A stretch of DNA of 64,000 nucleotides from Streptomyces sp. Edi4 (GCF_040253615.1 NZ_JBEJGY010000004.1:3596001-3660000), one strand, 5' to 3'; positions 8,115-16,617 are shown, counted from the first letter of the stretch. The notes: a model not told the origin generated them from the letters alone. Made by a program: numbers and translations.

Positions 8115-9089
8115 TCAGGCGCCGCGCCGCCGCAGCACGCGCTTCGCGCCCATGCAGAGCGCCGTGGCCAGCGCCAGAACCATCGCGCCGAGCGCGAAGT
8201 TCCCCGTCCCGCCGCCATCACCCGATCCGGTGGAACTCGCGCCCGCCGAAGGCGACTTGGCGCCGCCCTCTTCAAGAGGGACGCGCGCCACCGGGCTGTT
8301 CTCGCCCTCCGAGCCGACCATGAGGGCGGCGCCGTCGGGGGTGTAGGTCACCGACTCGGACTGGCGCTGCACCGGCGTGCCCGGCACCGCGTGCCAGTCG
8401 CCCAGGGGGACCCCGCTCCCGCCCTTCCAGGCGTATTCGGCCAGCGCGAAGTAGCCCCGCAGGGCGAGCTTCGTCCCGTCGGGCGAGAACGCGCCGTCGG
8501 TCACCCAGGGCACCTCACCGACCTTGCGGAAGACGTTCGTACCGGAGGCCGACAGCGTGGCCGGGCCCTCGTAGAGGTTGCCGCCGCTCTCGCGCTTGGA
8601 GGCGATGTAGACGCGGCCGGTCTTCGGATGCACCATCAGCGCCTCCGCGTTGCGCGGCCCGTCGGCGTACTGGACGACGTACTGCGTGGCCTTGACCGTC
8701 TGGTCCTCCAGGCGGGCCGGTTCGTGGAAGCGGTAGATCCACACGTGGCTCCAGGCACCGTCCAGGTTGTCGCCGATGTCGCCCACATAGAGGTCGCCGT
8801 CGGGTCCGATCGAGATGGCCTCCACATCGCGCGGATGCCCCACGCCCTCCATCGTGACCCGCGCGAGGGTCTGCCCGGTCTTCGCGTCCACGGCGTACAC
8901 ATAGGGGCCGTCGCCGCTGTCGTTGTGCGTCCAGTAGACGCCCGGGTGGGCGCGGCTCGCGGCGAGCCCGCTGGACTCCTTGATCCGGGGGTCCTTGATG
9001 GTGAACCCGCCGTCGTCGGCCACGGCGGGCCCCGCCGCACACACCAGGACGAGCCCGGCCGTCCCGCACACCCTCAGAAGCGAACGCAT
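8115..9089 (-). CDS. Exported, membrane-anchored beta-propeller-like protein
   Basis: Protein of 324 residues. It has a signal peptide (MRSLLRVCGTAGLVLVCAAG, ending AVADDG), then a repeat-rich domain with YVYAVDAKTG, DLYVGDIGDN, GRVYIASKR and AFSPDGTKLAL motifs, each like one blade of a YncE/WD40-type propeller. A Ser/Gly linker, one C-terminal transmembrane helix (FALGAMVLALATALCMGA) and an Arg-rich tail follow, so the domain should face outside, held by the C-terminal anchor. There is no LPxTG, hence no sortase. ATG 9089 is chosen because the signal peptide starts there; upstream sequence belongs to the repeat-bearing region. Ligand or enzyme activity is unknown. Confidence 0.8.
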   Translation of the reverse strand: MRSLLRVCGTAGLVLVCAAGPAVADDGGFTIKDPRIKESSGLAASRAHPGVYWTHNDSGDGPYVYAVDAKTGQTLARVTMEGVGHPRDVEAISIGPDGDLYVGDIGDNLDGAWSHVWIYRFHEPARLEDQTVKATQYVVQYADGPRNAEALMVHPKTGRVYIASKRESGGNLYEGPATLSASGTNVFRKVGEVPWVTDGAFSPDGTKLALRGYFALAEYAWKGGSGVPLGDWHAVPGTPVQRQSESVTYTPDGAALMVGSEGENSPVARVPLEEGGAKSPSAGASSTGSGDGGGTGNFALGAMVLALATALCMGAKRVLRRRGA

Positions 9090-9126
9090 GTCCCCAGTGT
9101 CCCCGCCCTCACCGACACCCCGGTGA

Positions 9127-9473
9127 GCCGAAGCACGATAGTTGTCACCGTCACGGCCCCGCCGACTGGGACTGAACGCGGCACGAAGCAGGATGGTTGT
9201 CACCAACGAGGCACTGTTGTTGTCACCGACGCCGAAGTTGCAGCCTTGTTGTCACCACCTGAGGTAGCCGTCAGAGCTCTGGCCAGCGATGGACTCGAAC
9301 TGTCCCGTCGCGTTGAGTCTGTCCGTGGATCTTGTGGTGAGCTGCGGGGTTGCCAGGTGGAATGAGAAGGCTTGACGCGGGATTCTCAGTGCGCCTGGCT
9401 TCCGCGGAATCCGGGGGCGGTGGGCTCGTCGCTGCCTGGGCAGTCGGGCGCGGGGGGTCGTGGCGCCGGGAGG
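9127..9473. mobile_element. Probable insertion-sequence end, left side (degenerate)
   Basis: The motif GTTGTCACC occurs four times in 116 bp, at 9141, 9196, 9219 and 9248. The outermost copy sits in GAGCCGAAGCACG-AT-AGTTGTCAC (from about 9125), which is found inverted with one mismatch at 11329-11353. The second copy (GCAGGATGGTTGTCACC) also has an inverted partner near 11307-11321. Terminal arrays of repeated binding sites in inverted orientation at both ends are typical of IS21-like elements. No transposase gene is intact here; 9257-9473 has coding-like texture on the minus strand but no identifiable domain. Confidence 0.55.
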
Positions 9474-10445
9474 TCAGGTGCGGAGCAGGTCGGTCGAGAC
9501 CGCCCACAGGCGCACGGCGACAGCGGGATCGAGCGCCCATTCCTTGACGCCATGCGGGTGTTGCGCGAGGTCGGCGTCGTTCGGCACGGTGTAGGCCTCC
9601 TGCGAGTCATCGAGGTAGTGGCCTCCGGAGTGGGCGAACTGCGGGGCGACGGCCGCGACCATGGTGGTGGCGGCTCCCTGCTGGACCGTTTTGTACGTGA
9701 AGACTCCGGCGGCCTCGGCTGCATCGAGTGACTGCTTCTGCTGCGCGGTGAAGTTCCGCTGCAGACCCGTCGCGACGCCGCCGGGGTTCACCGCGTTGGC
9801 GACGATGCCGTCGGACGCCCACAGGCGGGTCGCCTCGACGGCGAACAGGGAGTTCGCCGTCTTCGACTGAGCGTAGGCGATCTGCGGGTCATAGCTGCGC
9901 CGCTCGAAGTGGAGGTCGTCGAAGTCGATGCCGGAACGCATGTGCGCCGTTGAACTGACCGAGACGATCCGTGCCCCGTCGCGCTCGGACGCTCCGAGGG
10001 CCAGGGCGCGGTGCAGCCCGATGGCGAGTGCGAGGTGACCCAGATGGTTCGTCGCGAACTGCAACTCCCAGCCCTCGCAGGTTCGTTCGAGGCCGCCGGT
10101 GACCACGCCCGCGTTGTTGACCAGCAGGTGAAGCGGGCCGCTCCACGCGTCGACGAACGACGTGACGGTGGCCCTGTCGGCGAGGTCCAGACGGACGACT
10201 CCGGGGCGGATCCCTCCGGTCGAGCTCTCGATCGTTCCGGCGACGGCAACACCCCCAGCCGTGTTCCGCACGGCGAGCGTCACTTGTGCCCCAGCTGCGG
10301 TCAACGCGCGAGCCGTCTCGATTCCGATCCCGGAGGAAGCTCCCGTCACGATCGCGCGGATGCCGGTGAGGTCAACGCTCCGCACCACCTCGTCCGCCGT
10401 GCTGGAGGCAGTGAAGGACGTGGAGAGAGGTTCGCGAGCCGTCAT
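9474..10445 (-). CDS. SDR-family oxidoreductase (retinol-dehydrogenase-like)
   Basis: Short-chain dehydrogenase of 323 residues, in the longer protochlorophyllide/retinol-type branch. TGASSGIG is at 34-41, NNAG at 110-113, a catalytic Ser at about 164, and YAQSK gives Tyr191/Lys195. All catalytic residues are present. It is divergent from the TetR gene at 10511, and a 28-bp inverted repeat between them is a likely TetR operator, so the SDR is probably repressed by its neighbour and induced by its substrate or a related toxic carbonyl. Codon use is slightly less GC-biased than the genome around it. Both genes lie inside the inverted repeats described for 9127-11353. Confidence 0.88.
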   Translation of the reverse strand: MTAREPLSTSFTASSTADEVVRSVDLTGIRAIVTGASSGIGIETARALTAAGAQVTLAVRNTAGGVAVAGTIESSTGGIRPGVVRLDLADRATVTSFVDAWSGPLHLLVNNAGVVTGGLERTCEGWELQFATNHLGHLALAIGLHRALALGASERDGARIVSVSSTAHMRSGIDFDDLHFERRSYDPQIAYAQSKTANSLFAVEATRLWASDGIVANAVNPGGVATGLQRNFTAQQKQSLDAAEAAGVFTYKTVQQGAATTMVAAVAPQFAHSGGHYLDDSQEAYTVPNDADLAQHPHGVKEWALDPAVAVRLWAVSTDLLRT

Positions 10446-10454
10446 ACAGCGAGG

Positions 10455-10482
10455 CTATACACACTAAACTGTACTTGTATAG
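10455..10482. promoter_or_regulatory. Inverted repeat, probable TetR operator
   Basis: CTATACA (10455-10461) is matched by TGTATAG (10476-10482) with a 14-bp AT-rich spacer. It stands in the 65-bp gap between the divergent SDR and TetR genes, in a stretch much richer in AT than its surroundings. Position and symmetry fit an operator overlapping both promoters. Confidence 0.65.
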
Positions 10483-10510
10483 CTAGGATCCCGCTCCTAT
10501 GCTCGCCCCC

Positions 10511-11083
10511 ATGAGCAGCCCCGAGGCCGGCCCCCTGTCGTCGCCAAGCACCGATACCGACCGTCGGACCACGATCCTGGACTCCGCTCTCGCGACGTTC
10601 GCTCGATTCGGCTACCGGAAGACCTCGATGGAGGAAGTGGCACGGGCTGCGCACATCTCCCGCCCCGGGCTCTACTTCCTCTTCTCCTCGAAAGAGGCTC
10701 TGTTCCGTGCTGCCGCGACCCAGGCCCTGGAACGCGACATCGCAGTGGTCGAAGACGTCCTGGCCGATGCCGACCGTCCTCTTCCGGAACGCCTCGTCGA
10801 AGCCTTCGACCAATGGGCGGGCCGCTACGTCGGCCCGCTGGCGCGCGATGTCGCCCTGGTCATAGCGGACAACCCCAACCTCCTCGGAGAGATCGCACAG
10901 ACCGCTCCACGACGTTTCGAGGAATTGATCACGCATGCGATCGCCGTTGAGTCAGGACAAGAGACGGCCGCCCCCGTCGCACAGACGATGATCAGCGCAT
11001 CGATCGGCCTCAAGCACCAGGCCGCAACGCGGGAGTCCTACCTCGAGCGCCTGAAGGTAGCCATCGAACTCCTGGTGCACTGA
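10511..11083 (+). CDS. TetR/AcrR family transcriptional regulator
   Basis: Repressor of 190 residues. The N-terminal helix-turn-helix is clear: ILDSALATFARFGYRKTSM, then EEVARAAHISRPGLYFLFSS with the usual YxxFxxKEALF end (SSKEALF). The rest is the variable ligand and dimer domain. ATG 10511 is used; an ATG four codons upstream (10499) is equally in frame. It should bind the inverted repeat at 10455-10482 and control itself and the divergent SDR. The ligand cannot be predicted. Confidence 0.9.
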   Translation: MSSPEAGPLSSPSTDTDRRTTILDSALATFARFGYRKTSMEEVARAAHISRPGLYFLFSSKEALFRAAATQALERDIAVVEDVLADADRPLPERLVEAFDQWAGRYVGPLARDVALVIADNPNLLGEIAQTAPRRFEELITHAIAVESGQETAAPVAQTMISASIGLKHQAATRESYLERLKVAIELLVH

Positions 11084-11419
11084 AGGCATGCGGCGTACCG
11101 CTTGTGCCCAGGGCCGGTACCTCCGGCCCTCGCGTACAGCCGCAAGCGCCCGCGGCAGGAACGATGAGAACGCGGCCTACGAAGTGAGACCAAACCACCT
11201 GAGCGAGGCACAAGGCCCTGCCCGGCACGCGAAACGGTGAGAATCCGCCATCTGTCATGCGACAGGACACGTGGCCAAGGCAATCGACAACCGCTCGCAC
11301 CAACGGTGACAACCAGCCTGCCTATGTGACAACTACCGTGCTTCGGCTCACCCGGCCCCCTACCCGCGCCGTGCGCGTCGTCACCGGCACGTCGGGCCGG
11401 CTGCGGACGTGAAGCGCTT
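11084..11419. mobile_element. Probable insertion-sequence end, right side (degenerate)
   Basis: Holds GGTGACAAC (11308-11316) and GTGACAACTACCGTGCTTCG (11330-11349), the inverted partners of the copies at 9127-9256. Bases 11090-11300 have no ribosome site plus domain on either strand and look like the untranslated leader of a lost minus-strand transposase gene. No obvious target-site duplication is visible outside the repeats. Read together with the left end, the pair encloses the SDR/TetR genes. Confidence 0.5.
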
Positions 11420-12262
11420 TCAGCGGTTGAAGTGGTCAAATGCGGCCTGGATCATCTCTCTCGCAGGTCGGCCGTACACCGCGTTCCGCCTGTGCAGCTC
11501 AAACGTCTTCATATAGGTCTCGATCCCACCCGGTGCCGTGACGCTCATCTCCGCGGAATAGGTCTCGACCATGACGAGCTTGTCGTCGAACATGGCGAAG
11601 CCATGTCCGATCCAGATTCCGAGCGGGGCATCGCGGGGGACCATGCCCAGGCTCAGTCTCGGGAGCGACATCACGTTCATCAGCCGGTCGAGCGCACCTC
11701 GCATCACTCCCGCCCCTCCATGGTTCGAGTAGAGGGCCTGCTCGCCGAGGACAACGGTGAAGATGCGGTTCCCCGCCGACAGGTACACCTGGCGCTCAAG
11801 CCGCTTCGCCACGGCGGCTTCCGTGTCTGCCGGCGTTCCGTACAGGTTGGCCGCTTTTTCGAAGATGGCCTCGGCGTAAGAAGCAGTCTGGATGGCGCCC
11901 CGGATGACGTTGGGCTCCCAGATCCGGAAGACCTTGGTGCGCTTGTAAAGCGACAGCGACCTCGTCTGCCGTTTCTCGGCGCCCTCTTGGAGCTGGCGAC
12001 GCCACTCCAGCCACAGCTCATCGATGTGGCGAAGGGGAGCGACGAGGTCGCCGAGGACGACCTCCCGCCCAGTCTTCTCACACCAGATGCGGAGGTCGGC
12101 CTCGCTCGCGTTCTGCTTGCCCGTCTCAATCCGAGAGACCTTGGACTCCGCCCACCCCGTGGCCTCGGCAAAAGCCTTGCCGCTGGCGAATCCCGCGTCC
12201 TTGCGATATCCACGCAGCCGGGCGCCCAACGCCTCTCGTGTCGCCTGTGCTCTGTTACTCAC
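11420..12262 (-). CDS. XRE-family regulator with DUF5753 (Scr1-like)
   Basis: Protein of 280 residues. The N-terminal Cro/C1-type helix-turn-helix (LGARLRGYRKDAGF to GWAESKVSRIETGKQNASEAD, about residues 12-55) is followed by the DUF5753 domain, with EPNVIRGAIQTASYAEAIF, RQVYLSAGNRIFTVVLGEQAL and a C-terminal METYSAEMS/YMKTFELHRRNAV block. This family is abundant in Streptomyces and is named as antitoxin-like (Scr1) or developmental (WhiJ-like) regulators. It usually sits beside a small DUF397 or DUF6879 partner; here the DUF6879 gene at 12270-12791 is just upstream in the same orientation, with 7 bp between them. Confidence 0.9.
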   Translation of the reverse strand: MSNRAQATREALGARLRGYRKDAGFASGKAFAEATGWAESKVSRIETGKQNASEADLRIWCEKTGREVVLGDLVAPLRHIDELWLEWRRQLQEGAEKRQTRSLSLYKRTKVFRIWEPNVIRGAIQTASYAEAIFEKAANLYGTPADTEAAVAKRLERQVYLSAGNRIFTVVLGEQALYSNHGGAGVMRGALDRLMNVMSLPRLSLGMVPRDAPLGIWIGHGFAMFDDKLVMVETYSAEMSVTAPGGIETYMKTFELHRRNAVYGRPAREMIQAAFDHFNR

Positions 12263-12269
12263 TGATCAG

Positions 12270-12791
12270 TCAGGGCTTGTACTCGGAGTGCCGCGTCGCG
12301 GAGTTCCAGAGCAGGTCCCGCACCCGGGCGCATTCGGCGACCGTGTCCGGATCGCCGATCACCTCGGACCCGAGGGCCCTGCCTGCGTCATCGAAGTGGC
12401 CTACGGCCAGAAGCTTGTCATCGAAGAGCCACCAGTCCTTACCGCCGAGCGGAAAAGAGAGGCCCTGGGGAAGCTCATGGCGCCGAAGCCACCGAATCTG
12501 CTCGCCGGCCTCCTCGTTGAGGTGAGTGCTTTCGTGCTCCCAGCGGATGTACGGGGTATGCGGTTGGGTCGCGACGCGGACGCGCCGGACTGTCCTGCCC
12601 GCCTGAGTGAGCTGCCGAATCATCGAAAGCCACGAGTCCATGAAGGTGTTGTCGACCACTCCCGCGAGCCACCTCTCGTACGGACCCTCCTCCAGAGGAA
12701 CTGAGTAGTCGTCCCTCAGCTCCAGGCGAAAGGCATCGCGCGCGAAGGACTCAAAGAGCTGGTTGCGCTCGGCGCTGGAGATCAGCTCCAC
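12270..12791 (-). CDS. DUF6879 family protein, partner of XRE/DUF5753 regulator
   Basis: Protein of about 173 residues matching the DUF6879 pattern: ISSAERNQLFESFARDAFRLEL at the start, TWL-type middle (DSWLSMIRQLTQAGRTVRRVRV), PYIRWEHE, and the block DWWLFDDKLLAVGHFDDAGR before the C-terminus. GTG 12791 is chosen: GGAGGA precedes it by five bases and family members begin here; the frame stays open upstream, but that part is antisense to another gene fragment. Its function is not known. With the XRE gene 7 bp downstream it forms the usual Streptomyces two-gene regulatory unit. Confidence 0.82.
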   Translation of the reverse strand: MELISSAERNQLFESFARDAFRLELRDDYSVPLEEGPYERWLAGVVDNTFMDSWLSMIRQLTQAGRTVRRVRVATQPHTPYIRWEHESTHLNEEAGEQIRWLRRHELPQGLSFPLGGKDWWLFDDKLLAVGHFDDAGRALGSEVIGDPDTVAECARVRDLLWNSATRHSEYKP

Positions 12792-13099
12792 GAGGGTCCT
12801 CCAGAAGGGCTGCGATCGCGGGTCTCGGCCGAGCCCACCTGGTCCGATCCCACCTGACGTTCGCGATCCGGGAACGCACGCAGTTGTGGCTCGCGGAGAA
12901 GCTGCTCGCCGGCGCCATCGCCCTGGAGGACTTTCGTCGCATCGTCCTCCCCCGCCGGCTGGGTGGGGAGGCGCTGGTGCATCAACTCGGCGCGGTGCGC
13001 GAAGAGCTGGTGAAGTACTTGCAGCAGGTCCTCGACCTGATCGGGACCGCTCCAACCGTCATCAAGGAAGCGTTGACGGAGCTGGAATACAGGACCTGA
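12791..13099 (+). pseudogene. Gene fragment without a normal start, abutting DUF6879
   Basis: The plus-strand frame ending at 13099 reads as good helical protein: AIRERTQLWLAEKLLAGAIA, then LVHQLGAVREELVKYLQQVL and a charged end TELEYRT. It has no ATG or GTG; the only candidate start is TTG 12884, which lies inside the coding pattern. The reading continues back to about 12791, exactly where the DUF6879 gene starts on the other strand, as if the 5' half had been lost at that junction. I do not recognise the family. Either it is a truncated gene or it begins at TTG as a 71-residue protein. Confidence 0.45.
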
Positions 13100-13196
13100 G
13101 TGAATGGACCATTCCTCGTCCACGGATCCCGCCGGGGCGGCCAGGGTGTTCACCGTCACGTCGCCCCCGGCGTACCGATCGGTAATGATGACCCCC

Positions 13197-13877
13197 ATGC
13201 GTTTTCTCTTCGTCGGTGACTCCATGACCATCGGATGCCCCGGCGACTTCACCTGGCGCTACCGCATGTGGCGCCACCTGGAGGCGTCCTTCGAGGGGCC
13301 GTACGAGATCGTCGGGCCGCGCACCGCGCTGTACGATCCGGCGGCCGGGGCGGCCGTCTCGGACGCCTACGCCGATCCCGCCTTTCCGCCCGCTTCCCGA
13401 CGGCACCTGGCCGGCTGGGGCGAGGGGTGGCTGCACATGGCGCCGCTGATCGGCCCGGCGGTCGCCGAGAGCCGGGCCGACGTGCTGCTCGTCTCGCTCG
13501 GCCTGATAGACCTCGGGTTCTACACGGACGCCGACCAGACCGTCGCGAACTTCGCCGCGTTCGTGGCCAACGCCCGCGCCGCCAACCCCCGCGTACGCAT
13601 CGTCTGTCTGCCCGTCATCCCGAACATCAGGGCCCGCGACGACGCCGCGTTCGCCGCCGAGGTGGACCGCTTCAACGTGCTGCTCGCCAAGGGCGTCGCC
13701 GACCTCGACACGGCCGCCTCACCGCTGCTGCTGGCCACGGTCCCCGACACGTACGACATCCACGCGGACACCTACGACGGTACGCATCCGGGCCCCACCG
13801 GCGAGCACAAACTGGCGGCCGCCTTCGCCGGGGCGCTGCACGGCGCGTGGGAACTGGGCGGCCGCTACGCGCTGTAG
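13197..13877 (+). CDS. SGNH/GDSL-type hydrolase
   Basis: Cytoplasmic (no signal peptide) hydrolase of about 226 residues. The GDS block I is at the very start (FVGDSMTIG, Ser about residue 9), LLVSLGLIDLG stands for block III, and TYDGTHPGPTGEHKLA gives the block V Asp-x-x-His pair. The usual block III Asn is not evident (GLID rather than GxND), so the oxyanion hole may differ. Likely an esterase or acyl hydrolase acting on an unknown substrate. The ATG directly before the GDS block is chosen; in-frame ATGs lie 9-12 bp upstream. A hairpin follows the stop at once. Confidence 0.82.
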   Translation: MRFLFVGDSMTIGCPGDFTWRYRMWRHLEASFEGPYEIVGPRTALYDPAAGAAVSDAYADPAFPPASRRHLAGWGEGWLHMAPLIGPAVAESRADVLLVSLGLIDLGFYTDADQTVANFAAFVANARAANPRVRIVCLPVIPNIRARDDAAFAAEVDRFNVLLAKGVADLDTAASPLLLATVPDTYDIHADTYDGTHPGPTGEHKLAAAFAGALHGAWELGGRYAL

Positions 13878-13878
13878 G

Positions 13879-13908
13879 AGGCCCGCTCCCGGATCACGGA
13901 ACGGGCCT
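13879..13908. terminator. Hairpin terminator after the SGNH hydrolase gene
   Basis: AGGCCCGCTCC (from 13879) pairs with GGAACGGGCCT (to 13908) with one mismatch and a short loop. It starts two bases after the stop of the hydrolase gene and precedes the convergent oxidoreductase gene. Confidence 0.7.
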
Positions 13909-13947
13909 CTTCGCGGCGTACCGCGCACCCCCCGAGCCCCCAGGACG

Positions 13948-14853
13948 TCACGGCGCGAGGGCGAGTTTGCCCCGGACGTGCCCGCCCTCGCTGAGCTCCT
14001 GGGCCTTGGCGGCGTCGGCGAGCGGGAACGTCCCGGCGTGCCGGACCCGCAGCCGGCCCGCGGCGGCCAGCTGCGCGTGGGCGGTGAAGACGGGCCGGGG
14101 GTCGGGCGTGACCTCGCCGCTGAAGACGACGCCGGACTCGGCGGCCCTCGGGTCGGCGATGGTGACGATGCGGGAGGTGGCGCCGCGCAGCTCGATCGAG
14201 TCGGGCAGCGCGCCCTGGCCGGCCGCGTCGTAGACCGCGTCGACACCCTGTGGTGCCAGGGCGCGTACCCGCTCGGTGAGACCGGCGCCGTACGCCACCG
14301 GGATCGCGCCCAGTTCGCGCAGGAAGGCGTGGTTGTCCGGGGACGCCGTCCCGATCACGGTGGCGCCCCTCGCCACCGCGAGCTGCACGCCGACCGATCC
14401 GGTCACACCCGCCGCGCCGTGCACCAACAGCGTCTCGCCCGCGCCCAGTTCGAGCAGGTTCAGGACCCGCTCGGACGTCTCGCCCGCGATGGGCAGCGCG
14501 ACGGCCTGCTCCCAGGTCAGTCCGGCCGGCTTGGGCACGACGTGGGTGGCCAGGGCGTACGCGGCGTACGCTCCGGTGTCGGCCTGCCCGAACACCTCGT
14601 CGCCGACGGCGAAGTCCGTGACACCTGGCCCCAACTCGTCCACCATGCCCGCCAGTTCGAGGCCCGGGACCGCGGGAAAGGCCACCGGGAAGAAGTGCTC
14701 CATCGTGCCGCCGCGAATCTTGTGGTCGACCGGGTTGACGCCCGCGAGGACCACCTTGACCCGCACCTGGCCCGGGCCCGGCCGGGGCTTGTCCACCGTG
14801 GTGAGCGTCAACACCTCGGGTCCGCCGAACCGTTCGTACACGATCGCTTCCAT
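13948..14853 (-). CDS. NADP-dependent quinone oxidoreductase-like (MDR superfamily)
   Basis: Zinc-independent medium-chain dehydrogenase of 301 residues. It has the N-terminal GroES-like part with GVNPVDHKIRGG and VPGLELAGMVDELGPGV, then the Rossmann cofactor site LLVHGAAGVTGSVGVQLAVA, with GAAGVTG instead of a zinc-binding pattern. The end HVRGKLALAP is standard. Members reduce quinones or enones with NADPH. ATG 14853 follows typical MEAIVYERFGGPEVL start sequence. It is divergent from the ATPase-LuxR regulator at 15005, which may control it; no direct evidence. Confidence 0.9.
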   Translation of the reverse strand: MEAIVYERFGGPEVLTLTTVDKPRPGPGQVRVKVVLAGVNPVDHKIRGGTMEHFFPVAFPAVPGLELAGMVDELGPGVTDFAVGDEVFGQADTGAYAAYALATHVVPKPAGLTWEQAVALPIAGETSERVLNLLELGAGETLLVHGAAGVTGSVGVQLAVARGATVIGTASPDNHAFLRELGAIPVAYGAGLTERVRALAPQGVDAVYDAAGQGALPDSIELRGATSRIVTIADPRAAESGVVFSGEVTPDPRPVFTAHAQLAAAGRLRVRHAGTFPLADAAKAQELSEGGHVRGKLALAP

Positions 14854-15004
14854 CGCCGCGCTCCTCGCATCTGTTCATCCGCCGTCCTCGGCGTCGTGGG
14901 ACAAGCCTCCATCGGCCCGCAGCCCGAAGCGGCCCGTCCTATGGCCGGTTCGACCTGGCCGGAAGGCGGGGCGCCGGGGCCCGCGCGGGCCGTACGCTGA
15001 GGCG

Positions 15005-16327
15005 ATGGAGCCCCGCACGATCCGCAGCACACCCGCCGACGCCGCTTCGGCGCCCATCGCCTTCGCGCTCGGGCGCGCCGCCGAGCTGGTGCGCTCCCCC
15101 ATGGACCGGATCCTGCCGCTCCTGTGCGAAGCCGTCGCCCCGCTGGTCGCGCACACGGTGGCCGCCGAGTTGTCGGGGCAGTGCGCGCACTCGCCGTTCA
15201 AGGTGCACGCTGTCACCGGTGCGGGCCCGCGGGTCGGCGTCTCCGATCTCCAGGCGCTCGGCCCGCTCGTCGAACCGGGCCGCCCGTGGCAGGGCACGGC
15301 CATGGTCGGCGGCGAGGAGCACACCGTGGTCGCGGTCGCGAGCGAGGCCGCGCCGATGGCCGTGCGGCCCCCGCTGCTGGTCCTTGTCCGCGCCTCGCCG
15401 GGGGAGGTGCTTGCGCCGGCGGACGCGAGGACCGTCCAGGATCTGTGGGACCTGGTGACCGGCCACCGGGCGCGCATCGCGATCGAGGCGGTGCCCGGCG
15501 CGCTCGCCCAGTCGCGCTCGACCGCCGCCGAGCGGGCCCGGGTGATCGCCGAACTGGGTGAGGCCCACGAGGCCACGCTCCTCGCGCTGTTGGGCGTGCT
15601 GCGCGGCAAGGGCCTTGAGGACCGCGACGCACGGGCCCGCGCCGTCGACATCGCGGGGTCCGCCCTCGTCGCGCTGCGCGCCGTGGCCGACCGCGACCAG
15701 GAACTCACGCGGGAACCCGCCGCCGAGGCCTTCACCCGGCTCACCGAATCCCTGACCCCGCTGACGCGCCACTGCGAGGTGCGCCTGGAGTTCTCGCCGC
15801 CGGAGGCCGAGACCGCCGAGGTGTCCCTGCCCGCCGAGATCGCGCACCTGGCGCGCGCCGCGGTACGCACGCTGGTGCTCGCGATGGCCGGGCAGCAGGG
15901 CGTGCGCCGCATCCACGTCCGCTGGCGGCTCGACCACCGCCAACTGGTCGTGTCGGTACGGGACGACGGGCCCGGCGAGCTGGGGCACGCCACGCTCGGC
16001 ACGCTCGGCACGCACCAGGTGTCCGAGCGCCTGGCCGCGCTCGGCGGGGTCCTGGCCGTGGACGCGCTGCCCGGCTGGGGCACCACCGCCACCGTGACCC
16101 TGCCGCTGGACACCGCGCCGGCCCCGCGCGTCGATCCGCTGGCCGCACTGCATCCGCGCGAGGCGGAGGTGCTGGGCCATCTCGCCCAGGGGCACCGCAA
16201 CCGGACGATCGCGCAGGAGCTGCACATCAGCGAGTCGACGGTGAAGTTCCACGTCGCCAACATCCTGGCGAAACTGGGGGTGAGCTCACGGGGCGAGGCG
16301 GCGGCGGTGCTGCACGCGGTGGCGTGA
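15005..16327 (+). CDS. LuxR-type regulator with kinase-like ATPase domain
   Basis: One chain of 440 residues combining an N-terminal GAF-like sensor region, a middle helical part that resembles a dimerisation domain (AERARVIAELGEAHEATLLA, but with no clear phospho-accepting His-box), a HATPase-type domain (SVRDDGPGELG near 315 and PGWGTTATVTLPL near 355), and a C-terminal LuxR helix-turn-helix (HPREAEVLGHLAQGHRNRTI, then HISESTVKFHVANILAKLG). A NarX-like kinase half and a NarL-like DNA-binding half are thus joined without a receiver domain. It may be a one-protein signalling switch. ATG 15005 opens the conserved region. Confidence 0.85.
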   Translation: MEPRTIRSTPADAASAPIAFALGRAAELVRSPMDRILPLLCEAVAPLVAHTVAAELSGQCAHSPFKVHAVTGAGPRVGVSDLQALGPLVEPGRPWQGTAMVGGEEHTVVAVASEAAPMAVRPPLLVLVRASPGEVLAPADARTVQDLWDLVTGHRARIAIEAVPGALAQSRSTAAERARVIAELGEAHEATLLALLGVLRGKGLEDRDARARAVDIAGSALVALRAVADRDQELTREPAAEAFTRLTESLTPLTRHCEVRLEFSPPEAETAEVSLPAEIAHLARAAVRTLVLAMAGQQGVRRIHVRWRLDHRQLVVSVRDDGPGELGHATLGTLGTHQVSERLAALGGVLAVDALPGWGTTATVTLPLDTAPAPRVDPLAALHPREAEVLGHLAQGHRNRTIAQELHISESTVKFHVANILAKLGVSSRGEAAAVLHAVA

Positions 16328-16349
16328 GGCCGAGGCGCCAGCGGGGCGC

Positions 16350-16530
16350 GGGGCCACGCGGGTCGCGGAGCCGCCCGGTTCACCCGGCCACCCGGGTCGC
16401 GGGGCCACCGGGGTCGCGGAGCCACCCGGGCCACCCGGCCACCCGGGTCGCGGAGCCACCGGCGTCGCGGCGCCACCCGGCTCATCGGGCCACCGGGGTC
16501 GCAGGGCCGGCCGGGCCGCGGCACCACCGG
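16350..16530. repeat. Imperfect tandem repeats between regulator and polymerase genes
   Basis: Repeated variants of GGTCGCGGAGCCACCCGG and CCACCCGGGTCGCGG fill most of the 290-bp gap between the LuxR-type gene and the polymerase gene. They give open frames on both strands, none with coding pattern. Slippage-derived low-complexity DNA is the simplest explanation. Confidence 0.7.
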
Positions 16531-16617
16531 GGTCAAGACGGGTGTGGTGGCGGGCCGGGGCGCGTGGCCGGTCGCGGCGCGGTGCCGTTGTCAGTGGCGG
16601 GTGCCAGACTCGATCGC

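Noticed and set aside
9274..9310. TGGACTCGAAC as the T-arm of a tRNA or attachment-site fragment
   Set aside because: The stem does not pair as a T-arm and no other tRNA parts are present.
16324..16617. N-terminal extension of the DNA polymerase gene
   Set aside because: The frame is open but consists of tandem repeats; GTG 16618 opens the conserved region.
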